Shown here: positions 12,783-25,515 of the stretch, in pieces
Layout of the letters: every line of letters starts with the position of its first letter
How positions within the stretch are numbered: the stretch's first letter is position 1
Assembly: GCA_051294375.1 (NCBI GenBank)
Contig: CM119268.1
Span: 8,165,468 to 8,229,467, forward strand
Direction: 5' to 3'
Origin: Paraspadella gotoi
Taxonomy: Eukaryota; Chaetognatha
DNA length: 64,000 nt
The notes under the pieces: generated by a model
Seen by the model: only the letters and a program-made list of their open reading frames with translations
The model's database searches: none
Told to the model about the DNA's origin: nothing
Program-made: the position numbers and the translations under genes

Positions 12783-13031
12783 TTAAATTTTTTTAATCAA
12801 TAACTTGTTTTTCTTCTTTTTGATATCGATCCCGGTTATCAGTCTTTGATATAGACTTAAATTTATGAATGCCTTCGTGCAGAAGAGGCTTATACAGCAT
12901 AATCCGCGTTGATGGAGAGACCCAGTTGATGTGGTATCTCCATCCCGGTCTGTGACGATGAATCTCTCATCCGCGGACGACGTCATAAAGCGAAAGTGAT
13001 CAAGGACGGGATTAACGTTGATTAGATCCAT
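12783..13031 (-). CDS. Possible first exon downstream of CRE/CCAAT cluster
   Basis: ATG at 13031 opens MDLINVNPVLDHFRFMTSS followed by ADERFIVTDRDGDTT and continues for 82 codons; the last part is AT-rich and probably intronic. It lies about 300 bases downstream, on the minus strand, of a cluster of CCAAT and TGACGTC motifs (13340-13560). No partner exon found, so the call is weak. Confidence 0.22.
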   Translation of the reverse strand: MDLINVNPVLDHFRFMTSSADERFIVTDRDGDTTSTGSLHQRGLCCISLFCTKAFINLSLYQRLITGIDIKKKKNKLLIKKI

Positions 13032-13339
13032 TTTACGCTCGGCCTGGGCGCATGGGTTGTCGTCTTCCTTCGCGAAGGGCGTTGTCGTTGTTTTCGTTGA
13101 GGCTGACCCCTTTCATTTTCCCTCTCGTTGATCATTTTTTTAACCGACTTTGCAAAATTGAACGTCGTTGTCGCATCTCCGACAAACTACATTTCATTTA
13201 CAATTAATAACTATTATATTTGTTGTTGCCCAGCTGATTTGATAAACCGAAAATCTAAAACCACCCCCCAAAAAACGACACCGAATTTTAAATTCGCCTA
13301 GTTTGGAATGCCACTCACGAAACAGAGTCAATAACTTTC

Positions 13340-13560
13340 AGCGAGGATTGGCTTGTATGAAAAGAGACGTTCTCCGATACTATTCAATACAATTCAATCA
13401 AGTATCATTCGTGTCGGGAGAACATCAATTGCCATTGACGTCTCCGCTCTCCTAATTGAGCTTGTTGTCCTCGGTTAACGTCGTTTACGGTTGACGTCAA
13501 AAGTGACGTCTTCACGTCGCGTCGCGAAAGATGATTTAGAATCTTATCTCACAACCAATC
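13340..13560. promoter_or_regulatory. Promoter-like cluster: CRE/ATF and CCAAT motifs
   Basis: TGACGTCT at 13436-13443, TGACGTCA at 13492-13499 and TGACGTCT at 13504-13511, with CCAAT in reverse (GATTGGCT near 13345) and forward (ACCAATCAC near 13552), and CACGTCGCGTCGCG after the last site. Such grouping is typical of a promoter or enhancer. TCACGTGA, an E-box palindrome, follows at 13685-13692. Confidence 0.4.
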
Positions 13561-13859
13561 ACTTTTTTTCACATTCTGAATTTTTCGTTCAGTTACTATT
13601 CCTAAGCTGAGAACTTGGGATGGGGGGAAATATGTACTCAATTGGTAAATAAAAAAATATTATTTTTATTTAATAACTAAGTTATCACGTGACTCTGGAC
13701 AAAGACTGCAACGTCGTGGACTTATGTAGAAGTCGGGACCGCGAAGGAGTATATTTCGGCACCGCGTGCCCGTCGGAGCCGTCCACCTATCGACCGAAAA
13801 GAGGAGGCTCAACTCAAACATAAGATCATTCATCACCGACGCCGAATCCGATGGCGAAC

Positions 13860-14640
13860 ATCCGGCGCGGAGGAAAGAGGGGGGTGGTGGGCCCGGTGGG
13901 GGGGAGGAAAGAGAAGGGAAGAAAAAGAATAAGAGGAAGAAAAGGAGGAAAAGGAAGAAGAAAGAGAGATGGAGATCAGGTGTGGGGAGAAAAAGAAAAG
14001 AGCATCGAAAATAAAGGAAAAAGGTATCGATGAGAGGCCCAAAGTTAAGAGGAAAGAGAAACAGAAAAAAAAAGGAAAGGAAGAAAAAGAGAGAACGTTT
14101 GTCTTCTTAGTTTAAAGGGAAAATAAAGAGTAGGAGATGTGGGAGGGCAGGGACAAGATAAAAAGAAGGAAAAGGGAAGATAAAAAAAATGGAGTCGTTT
14201 TGGAAGTGTGAAGAAGAAATAAAACTTGGGAAGGAGAAGAGAGTAAACAGGCAAGGAAGAAAATAAAAATTAGGAATGATTCAAGAAAGTGAATTCAAGA
14301 TAAACCGGGTTTTCGTTATCGGGATAAAAGCAACAGAATTGAAAAAAAATGTTAGAGGAGAGAAGAAAATAAGTAAACGCAGTTAAAATAGGAAAATTTA
14401 TCAGAGGAAATTTAGAGAAATTGGTGAAATTAGCACGAGGAAATAGAATCGCCTGAAGTGAAATTTTACAAAGAGGAATTGGTTGAAAGAAGAAAGAGGA
14501 GAAAAGGCGAGGAAAGAAGAAAGAGGATGGAGGAAGAGAACGAGGAAAAGAAGATAAAGGGGAGGAAGGATGAAGAGGAAGAGGAGATAAAGCGAGGAAG
14601 GAGATTATCCTCGCGGGAGAATCTCGCCTCTCGACTCTAA
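13860..14640. other. Third purine-rich tract
   Basis: GGAAAGAAGGAGGAAAAGG-like sequence for about 780 bases with few pyrimidines on the plus strand; no unit and no gene. Confidence 0.7.
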
Positions 14641-15015
14641 TCGGATTAAGTGAGAAAAAAAGAGAGAGAGAGAGAGAGGTTGTGATTCGATTTCATTCAC
14701 GTGAAACGCGAATCCGTGTTGTTGATGTTGGTGGCGTCTTCGTTGATGGAGAGAGATGGTGATGTCGAGAGTTGGGTTGTCGAGCCTGGCCAAGTTGACG
14801 GAGAGAGACGATGTAGTGGGTAAGTTTAACAATGTCGAACCCGCGATATGAGTGAAGTAAAAAAGATGATGGTGAATTAGTAAAGGCAACGCAATGAGAA
14901 ACACGCTACCCTTGCCTCCGTCACAAAGCATGAATCGAAAAGGCAAAGAAGCTCTTTACTCAACGACTCTATTTCGGTTCTTGGAAAAACATGGAAACCA
15001 TTTGTCGCACTCCCG

Positions 15016-15019
15016 TGAG

Positions 15020-15100
<81 letters not shown>

Positions 15101-15112
15101 AGAAGAGAGAGA
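15016..15112. repeat. GA microsatellite
   Basis: About 95 bases of GA with a few GAAGAG interruptions. Confidence 0.95.
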
Positions 15113-15585
15113 GGCCAATTTTCGGTTATGGGTTCGACTCTTGGGTCAGCAACGCCGCCTCTTGGCAACCGCGTGACGCTTTCGAGGCGACGAACAAAGT
15201 CCTGACACTTGGCCGACGAAATCGATTAGTGAAAACCAAACTCTGTTTTTAAAACGCTTTAACGTATTTTATAAATGTTTGTTCCAAAGTTTTACAAAAG
15301 TTACAACATCTGCGTCGTCGTTGTCAGTGTCGTCGTTATGACATCATCGTCGTCGTCATCGTCGTCGTCTTTCTAAAACTCCATCTCCAATCGGTTCTTC
15401 ATCGTCGTTTTCTTTTCAAAAGACGAAAAAGAAAAAAAATGGAATAAAAGAATAAAAAAAATAAAAAATAATAAAAAAGGTCGAGAAATATTTTTTTTCT
15501 CCCTGAGATTTCTTTATAAAAAGGGGAAGAAGATGGAAAGTCTTGGGTCCCTGAAATCAATTTGAATAACTTTGACAACACGACC

Positions 15586-15714
<129 letters not shown>

Positions 15715-16279
15715 TATCATAAAAAATCGAATGATGTTCTCTGGCAGTAACGATTGTTTTTGTTTTTTCAAAAAATGAAATTTCGATATATTTGCATTTT
15801 CGCCGCCAGCGACGTTGATGAGAATATTTTGGGAGAAGTTTAAATAATCAAAAGTACTTATTTTTCGGTGATAATGTGTTTGTAAAGAAACAAAATAAAA
15901 GATTTTGAAAAACATACTGAATCCTTGATACACGTTCGAAAGCCTGCCATTGAAAAGAAGCGTAAATTCTAAGACAACCAACGGTAAGGTATTACAATTT
16001 TTTAACAAAGAGAAGGGTTACGTTTTTTACTTTAACAATATTAAATTAAAAATTCATTAAACGTTTAAGAACGATTCGTTCGAAAATATCCTGAACTTTC
16101 TCTGGCTTTCAATCGAACAGCCGACGAGTGGCAACGACGACGACGACGACAACGACAACGACGACACGGTTAGAAATTGTGGTACTCGCTCAAGTGGATA
16201 AATGCCAGGGCGGTTTAATAGCGCAGCCAAAGAGGCAGGACGTCCGGAACCAAGGAACTCCGCCGCTCTCTCAACCGTG

Positions 16280-16450
16280 AAAGAGGGAGGAAGAAGAAGA
16301 GGAGGAGGAGGAGGAGGAGGAGGAAGAAGAAGAAGAGGTGGGAGAAGCAGAGAAGTGAAAGGGAGGGAGGGAGAGAGGGAGGCAGGGACGGAGTAAAGAA
16401 AAAAACTGGTAAAAGCAAAACCAAAATGTCGAATTTGATGCGGAGAAGGA

Positions 16451-16535
<85 letters not shown>
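16280..16535. repeat. GGA/GAA triplets and GA microsatellite
   Basis: A GGA-rich stretch (16285-16385) is followed by a GA run at about 16450-16532. A GAC run at 16135-16165 precedes it. Confidence 0.9.
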
Positions 16536-17145
16536 AAAAAAAATAAAAAAACATTAAAAAAGAAAATTATGGACGATGAAAAGATATGTTAGTAAAAACC
16601 CTATTTAAAGATCTAAAACTTTTAATCATAAACGAAAATATACTACTTCAGTTTACTTAGTTCCAGCAAGTCTTTAATTTGAAATTCGTAATTAAATGAT
16701 TGGATTTTTCTAAAAAGACGAGGACGAAATTATAACGCGTTGCATTTGTAATGTTAAAAATGATTATTCGTTCATCGCGCTCTCCTTTTTTCCCCTCAAA
16801 TTACAAATAGCACGAAAGGAGTCGCACCGAGCCGATTTTGACAAACAAAAGATCTCATATCACGCGCGACAATACTCTTCATTTATTATGAAAATAAAAC
16901 AAAACCAAAAATAAAAAAGTGTGAAATTATTGGAAGATATTTAATCAAATATCTTTTTTTTCAAAAGGGATATTAAACGTTTTGAGTTTTAAGCATCTAA
17001 AGCTTCTTAACCCGGTTTGGTTGCTATGGGAACTGACGACGCTAGTGCGGTCATCATTGTACGATTAAATCTGTTTCAAATCAAATTGGGAAAAATATAA
17101 CTAGATATTTAATCAATATTATATCGCATTCGTCCTTGATGCGCA

Positions 17146-17227
17146 GCAGTTGTGGCCGAGTGGTTAAGGCGATTGACTAGAAATCAGTTACGGTCTCCGT
17201 GCACAGGTTCGAATCCTGTCAACTGCG
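17146..17227 (+). tRNA. tRNA-Ser (AGA anticodon)
   Basis: An 82-base tRNA with a long variable arm. The acceptor stem pairs GCAGTTG with CAACTGC, leaving G as discriminator. The D arm has GGCCGAGTGGTTAAGGC (A box), the T arm has GGTTCGAATCC (B box), and the anticodon loop CTAGAAA places AGA at 17179-17181. The variable arm ACGG-TCT-CCGT is the class II hallmark of Ser tRNA. There is no intron and no encoded CCA, which fits a eukaryotic nuclear gene. A T-run follows about 20 bases downstream and can end RNA polymerase III transcription. It lies 194 bases upstream of the first exon of the coiled-coil gene. Confidence 0.96.
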
Positions 17228-17421
17228 TTAACTTGATTTGTTTCATTTTTATTTCTTGGTTTTAGAATGAATCCAGCAATGCGTCACGTTCACTTATTTT
17301 CGTGAACATAAAAAATATGAAGGAAATTTTCGATTAATCTCAAAAACCAAAATACATGCTGACAATGTAAATAAATAAATAACCACAACGACATAAGAAT
17401 CTCCTCCGAACGCCGCGGCGG

Positions 17422-20400
17422 ATGGCGCTGCAGTCGATCGACCGCGGCAGCGTCTCTGCGCGCTATGAGGTGCTGCTGCTGGAGGCGGGCGACGACGCGC
17501 CCTCGACGAAAATGTTGACCGTCTTCAAAGTCCTAGACGAAATTATCCCTCATCTCGGGATGTACAAGAAGGTTGGCCAAGAGAGGACCCCCGGGGTTAA
17601 TGAGAGACGATCGAGGGGATTGAAATGATCTGAGGCGAACTGAGGGGATTAAGAGAATCGAGGGGATTGAAATGATCTGAGGGGACTGAGGGGACTGAGA
17701 GAATCGAGAAGATTGAAATGATCTGAGGCGAACTGAGGGGGACTGAGAGAATCGAGAGATTGAAATGATCTGAGGGACTGAGGGGACTGAGAGAATCGAG
17801 AAAGATTGAAATGATCTGAGGCGAACTGAGGGGGACTGAGAGAATCAGAAGATTGAAATGATCTGGGGGGACTGAGGGGACTGAGAGAATCGAGAAGATT
17901 GAAATGATCTGAGGCGAACTGAGGGGACTGAGAGAATCGAGAAGATTGAAATGATCTGAGGCAAACTAGGAGGGACTGAGAGAATCGAGAAGATTGAGAA
18001 TGATCTGAGGCGAACTGAGGCGGACTGAGAGAATCGAGAAGATTGAAATGATCTGAGGCGAACTAAGGGGGACTGAGAGAATCAAGAAGATTGAAATGAT
18101 CTGAGGGGGACTGAGAGAATGGAGAGGATTGAAATGATCTGAGCGGGATTGAGATAATCGAGGGGGATTTAGATGGAAATTCGAAATGGAAATGACGATC
18201 GTATCCGAAGCCTTCGAGTTTTTTTTCTATTTTCAGGTGATGTCCCTGATTCGCAAGGAGATGGTCGACGCAGTCTACTCCGACGTCATAACATCCGCCG
18301 TGGAGACGACGAAGGCGACGAATAAGACGAAAACGACGACGAAAAAATTGACGAATGAAGGAGAAAGAAGGGAATTTTTAGAGAGAATTCCTTACTTTAC
18401 TCTGGTGCGGAGAATGAAGGAAGAGGAGGTGAGGGGATGGTTTTACCAAGTCAGTTTAATGATGATCAGAATATTTAGAATATTTCGTGTATTTAATGAT
18501 AATTTAGATTTTAAGTGAAAATATTATGTTTTTGCTTGATATTTTTTTTTATCTTTATCTTTTACTCAAAGATGTTCGTTGCTTTTTTTAAAAGTTGATT
18601 ATACCATGTTATTGTTAAATTAGAATAAAAATGCCTAATATTGATGGTAAATATCGTTTTGGTAACTTATTTTTCCATTATACGAAATTGATATAACCGA
18701 AATGATCTCGTTAAATCGGGTCGATCTTATGTCCGACATCCAACCTTTCAATTCGTCTTTGTCTTCAGGCTGAAGCGTTGACCACTCAGAGAGAGCAGGT
18801 GGAAGCTTTGAAGGAAGCGCTCTTCGATAAAAGCTGCGAATGCGATCAGCATTTGGAGACGATACAGAAGTTGGAGGAACAGATAGAAGTACTGAAGAAG
18901 CAGAGGGTGAGAAAGAATATATTAAATAATACCTAGGAATTCTTAAAACTTAAATCTTAAATCTTGAATTCCAAATCATAAATCTTAAATTGCAACCCTT
19001 ATACCAATAAACTTTAAATTTTAAAGATTTGACACAGAAATAAACCTAAAATATTAAAAAATCATTATTTAAATCTCAGAACAACTTGCAAAAGCAAATC
19101 GGCGAGAAAACGACGCGATGCAAAAACTTGGAGATCGAAATAGAGAATCTGTCCGGAGAGATGAACCGCGCACGCAGCGCGATGGAGAACGTCGCAGGAG
19201 AAACGCAGACGAAGCTGGAGGAAGAACGCGTCAAGGTAAGTCGCAAGTCGTCCGAAAAGCCTTACCCTCCCTAAAACCCGCTTCCGCCATCAGGTTCGAG
19301 AGTTGATGAAATTCAAAGACGGATTCGCGGCGATGGACGCCGCTTTTTCTCCCGATCGAATAGACGCCGGCGACGCCGACGACGCCCCCTCTGCGGCGCC
19401 GGTGCCGCCTCTCGCGGTGACCCCCGCTCTGACGCCGGCGCTCTCGCCGGGGCTGGCGCCGTTGCCCGAGACGTCGTCCGTTCCTGTGTCGAAGAGAGCA
19501 TTTCTCCTCAGGTGAGGAATCTTTTTAACTGAATAAAAAAAAACCAAAACAGAAACATAAACAAAAACTACAAATAATCAACAAGATAAAATAATAACAA
19601 AAAAAAAGACAAAAACAAAACCAAAATGAAAAAACTATGAATAAAATGCAATAAAACGATCAACAATCAAAAACAACAAAAATGACTAACAACAAAACAG
19701 CCAATAGTTATCACAGCAACCCACTATGTAGCTTTGCCAAACACCATCCCTCTCTTCTCTCTCCTCTCCCTCTATGACTCCCTCTCCTACTCCTCTCCCT
19801 CCCTTCTCTCTCCTCTCCCTCTCCTCTCCCTCCCTTCTCTCTCCTCTCCCTCTCTAACTCCCTCTCCCTCTCCTCTCCCTCCATTCTCTCTCCTCTCCCT
19901 CTCTAACTCCCTCTCCTCTCCCTCCCTTCTCTCTCCTCTCCCTCTCTGACTCCCTCTCCCTCCCTCTCCTCCTCCTTCTCTCCTCCTCTCCCTCTCTAAC
20001 TCCCTCTCCCTCCCTCCCTCCCTCTCCTCTTCTCTCCCTCTCTTCTCTCCTCTCCCTCTCCTCCTCCCTCCCTCCCTCTCTCTCTCTCCCTCTCTTCTCT
20101 CCTCTCCCTCTCCCTCCCTCCCTCCCTCTCCTCTCTCTCCCTCCCTTCTCTCTCCTCTCTCTCCCTCTCTAACACCCTCTCCCTCCCTCCCTCTCTTCTC
20201 CCTCCCTTCTCTCTCCTCTCCCTCTCTAACTCCCTCTCCCTCCCTTCTCTTTTCTCTCCCTCCCTCCAAGCAATCTCGAAAACTGCATCAAAATCGAGAA
20301 CCAGGTCCTGGGCGTCCAGAACGCCGTGGTCGCCGAATTTGACGCTTTTTTGGAGAGAATCAAGGACGACGTGCTGACGACCGTGCGGACGTCGGAGGAC

Positions 20401-23400
20401 AACGCCGTGGGTGGGTGGACAAGATATGGGTGGTCGTGGGTGGAACGGGTCGTGGGTGGGAGGATATGGAAGCGGGCCGTTTGGTATTTTAGTTCGAGGG
20501 TGGCTTGAAGTTACTCCCGACAATTTACAAATTATTCGTCGATTTTTAGCGAGTCTTATATTATTATATTATTATATTATTATTATAATTTGGATGTTTT
20601 CTCATCGTCGCCCGGGAAAATTTCAGTGTTGCTTCTCCTTGTAACTAATAGAAAAAAAAAAAGATTCTCATTTGGTAATTCGTTAGGACATTGTATTTAT
20701 CTTAAGTTCCAAGGATTTTAATCGTTTAATTAATTTTAATAACACTTTTCTTCAGAGGAAGAGGATGAAGATTTGAACGGTAAGAGAAATGACAAAAAAA
20801 AAATTAATCTTAATTTTTCGGCCAAATGGCCTCTTCAACTTTGCATGGTATATATTAAATAAAACGCATGCCCGATAACTGGTAACCTCTTATTGCTAAA
20901 CTATTTTTTAGTCGTTACTTAGCAATTTAGTTTGGCTTACGCGGTTGCACTACTGGGCTGAAAAAAAAGGGTTGTATATAATTTATAAACATAAATATAA
21001 GATAAGTTAGAATATCAATTATATCCAGGCGGAATTCAGTCGATCGCTTCTTTGACGAGCATAGCGGAAGATTCGGCCGATCGTCAAAGGATGAAAAGAG
21101 AAGAGCAACAAAAATTTACGGGTGATTGTTTAGCTTGACTGCTTCAATCGACAGTTCCACGTTTCTTTCTATTTCTTTTTCTGTCTGCCAGATTCTCAAA
21201 AAGAAATGTTTCTCCAGCAAAAGCAGTTCAGGTCTCATATGGACAGAATCTTGAGAGAGCTTCAGCTGTTGAGGCAGCAAAAAGAAGCCGTGCAGGTAAA
21301 TACTGCAAGTACTATATAAAATAAGTTTTTAATGAAAAGATTATAGTAACAATTGAAACTGTTTTGCTAGGCGATCAACCTACCCCCGTCGGTCTATCTC
21401 CTTTTAATACTGTAAAAGTATAATTTTAAAATTCATTTAAACAATTCTACTGACATTTTAATCTAACGCCGCGACAAGACAATTTTCTGTCAACTTTCTA
21501 AAGGATCAGCTCCAAGCGATGGAACGGGCGCGGCAGCAGCGCAAGACGACGACGCCGGGGATGGAGCCGGGCGTCGACGCCGACGCGGGCGGTGAGAATC
21601 GCGAGGCGCCGGCGACGAGAGATGGCGCCGGTGAGGGAGAAGAAGAAGACGACGACGACGAAGACTTCATGTCGATGGATCCTTTTGTGCCGCAGGCGAG
21701 GAGGGGAGGAGGGGAGTGGGAGGAGGAAAGGGTGGAGGAAAAATAGGGTGGGGGAAAAAGAGGGAGTAAATGGAGGTGGAAAAGTTAGTGGGGGAGAAAT
21801 GTAAAGAGAAAATAGAGAAGAGAACGAGAGAAAAGTCGGGCGAATAGAACTGGGAGAAAGGGAAGACGAAAAAAAAATGAAGAGAGAGAAAAGAAGGAAA
21901 AAGGAGGAAGAAAATAAAGAGAGTTGAGAATAAATGAGAGAGAGACTAACTGTTAGAGGCAGAATTCTGTAAAATATTAAAATATTAAAATAACTAGGAG
22001 AAAATTAGGATAAAAGAGAGGATATAAGAACTCCTTACCCTATCTTTTATCCTTAATAAGGAGTATAGATCTGGAAAAAACCAAGCATCGTAAACAAACT
22101 GTATCACTGACCTTTTTCAGTCTTAACTTCCAAACTCTCTTCTTTTCAGGAACAAATCCTGAACCGCTACGCCGTGATGGTCTACACATCCAAGAACAAC
22201 GCGAAAACTTGGGAAGAGACGAAGTTCGGGAAATTCTGTTCTTCTTGCGGAGTCAAGACGATCGTCTGTCCGCACAAGGTCGTCGCGAGGGACAGAGTCT
22301 TTCCCATCGCCAAAAACTCGACGCACATCCGGTTTTCGCGGCCCAAGGTCGGAGAAGATTATAGAGGGAGTATGGCTTTAGACGGCGTGGCGACCCTGCT
22401 TCCGTTGTTTTTGCATTTGAAGTTTGGAGAGATGTGTTGATACCGTCTCGTCGGATGGGTTATTGTTGTGAACATCGTGATTCTAGCCGTCTTACAAAGA
22501 ATTAATTTTTTTTAAACCATTTTGTTTTTTTCGCTCCATCCAACTTTAGTTTTTTTCCCTATTAATTAATTTACCTTATGGTCTCCCACCAAAACCAAAA
22601 CCAGGTTCAGATCAACAAAGACCTGGTCACCAAGGTGATGGACGAGCACGGCATCAGCCCCGGGATAGGGCGGATGGCGCTGACGCCCGGAAGTCTCAGC
22701 GCGGCGCCAAAGACTTGGAGGAAGACGCGTTCGGCCTTTTGGGTGAAACCGATGCTCAACTTGGGGACGGATTCTCATCTCGTACAACCGCTGACGAAGG
22801 TCAGTTTGTCTGTACATTAAATTGAATGATTTATTGTGTTGTTGTATTAATGATATACTGATTAATTTAATTGATTGAATAATATGACTAATTTGATCGA
22901 TTGATCATATTTGATTGGATTCAATACCTTTTGGTCTTATATTTATTAGGCTTATCGATTTAAAATTAAACTGAGAATTGTATCCACAACATCCTCCTTT
23001 TTTTTCGTTCGCAACTCTCAGGTTTTCGACGACTTCAAGAAACGAACGGGAAACGAGGATCGAAAGGTCCCTCGATATCTGGAATCGGATCACGTGATTT
23101 CTCTCATGGAACAATTTTGGGCTTACATCATTTGGCAGGTAGGGAGAAGAATCAAAGTCAACTTGCATTGTCTCTCTGGTAAATTACTTTTTTAGGTAAT
23201 CCTTCAACAATTAAAGATGTTAAACGTAAAAAAGCCAGAAACGGTTACAGTCGAAGCAGCAGCAAAGACAACAACAACAACTACAACAATCAACAAAAAC
23301 ATTACACGCCAACTCTCATCTTTGCAGGACGAGTTTTCCCTGGAGGACGAGAACGTCAACTCGTGCCTTGACAACCTCTACGCCTTCATGGGCGACCGGT

Positions 23401-25286
23401 ATCTCGTCGACGACGTGAGAGACGCCGCTGCCTTCGATCTCCTCAACTCGGTCGTCGAGCGAGCCTCCCACCACCGCAGCCTCCAGTTCCTCGCACACAT
23501 CTTCTGCGGGAATCTCGACGGCGCCGCGTTTAGGTTTTTTTTTTTTTGGCGGGAAAGGTTTTTGGGGATTCTGATGTTGATGTTGCTGTAGTTAATATTT
23601 TTCATAGTTGCTTGTTGCTTGTTTTGTTTCCAAGGATCATCATCAGAACAGCAGAGTATAGAAGATAAAAAATAAATATTATTATTTACACTGTATTAAT
23701 GAACGAAACTTTTCCGTAAACAAAAGGTACGCGTTGCTTCTGGGAGAATTCATCAACAGCGTCACTTGGACCGAAACAGAAGACTTTCGTCGCTTTTGCC
23801 GAATCGTCTACCCGTTCTTGGGTAAGAACATCGGGTCGTGTTCAGTTGAGAAAATGACTTGTGTACTAATTGTCCATTATTTTGATTTGTTTATACCAAA
23901 TTAATTAAATTACGAAGATTTTTTTTGTTGGGAATTCAGGGGAGGACGACTTGGAAAACCTGCACATGGGATTCATGTCGTTTTGCGAGAACAAAGTCGG
24001 GAAAATAATCGTCTGGGAATACATGATATACGTCGTTATCAAGTACAGAGAACCCAGGTTTCAGGTTCGTACATATAAGAGGGTTTTCGTGTTAGTTTTA
24101 ACAAATATCCATGCATAAACCAAGAAATGAGACTTTCGCTAAGATATCAGACTTGAGTCAATCAGACAATTTTTTGACGTCGGGTTCCCTCTGGTTAAAT
24201 ACAATACGTGACCAAAAATAATAAGATATAAAGATTATATCTGTTACGTATCTAAAAGGGTGTCCTTGATAATTGATATTTCTCCAAAACAAAAGAACTT
24301 AAATTACTTTTAAAAGCATCATTTAAAAAATATTAATTTTTTTTATCACGAAAAAGTTATCTTCTTTTTGATTCAACTATTTTTCACCAAAGATTTGTCG
24401 TATCGTTCTAATGCCGTACCGTACATTTGTCGTATCTTTCTAATGCCGTACCGTACATTTGTGGTATCGTTCTAATGCCGAACCGAACAGGACATGGAAG
24501 CCAAATTGGTTCAACACGGAGGTCAACGCAAAGAGTCGATGACTGACACGGAATTCGCCGAAGCCATCGACCAACTCATTCCCCTCGCCAACGAGAAGCT
24601 GCGGAAGCGTCTCTTCATGGAGGCGCTGCTGTCGCTGCAGCAGCTGGAAGGAAAGGCTGCTGCTGGGGAGGAAGGAGGTGATTGGCGGAGGGGGAAATAA
24701 GGAAAGAGAAAAACAAACAAACAAACAAACGAAAATAATGATTAAATCGATAAAAAAAATAACTTAATAACTGAATAAATAACTTAATAATTGAATAAAT
24801 TAATAAATAACTAACTAAATAGATAACTAAATATACAAATAACTAAATAACTAAATAAATAACTAAATAAATAATAAATAAATAAATAAAAATAAATAAA
24901 TAAGACGTTTTTAGGTATGAATTAAAATTGAATAGTATGGGAAATATTGAAAATTTCTAATCTCCCTTTTTCTCAGTCGGAGCTCGAACGTCTGGAACAT
25001 TCCATCGTTTGGCTTCCGGTTCGATGGCGCAAAATAAAACGACGACGACGACGACGACGACGAAGAGAGAGCGAAGCGGATGTCCGACCAGGAATTCCGG
25101 TGAGTTGATAAAATGAAAAGTAAGGATTAAGAATTAAGAATTAAGAATTTTATTTATTTTCCGTTTGGTTTCTTTTTTCAGGTCGCGCCTCCGGCCAGGA
25201 CGCGGGCCACAACGCCGCCACCGACGCGGTTCCGGTCATGAGATTGGCGCAAATCTCTTCCTTTCTCTCGCTGGCAAACGTTACTA

Positions 25287-25364
<78 letters not shown>

Positions 25365-25416
25365 ACATCTGAGAGAGAGAGATGTTGATTTCTAAAGCTC
25401 CTCTTCCTCCTCCAGC

Positions 25417-25515
<99 letters not shown>

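Noticed and set aside
19787-20523. Minus-strand frames of 160-175 residues rich in Arg, Glu and Gly
   Set aside because: They read the pyrimidine minisatellite of intron 5 backwards and run over exon 6 of the supported plus-strand gene.
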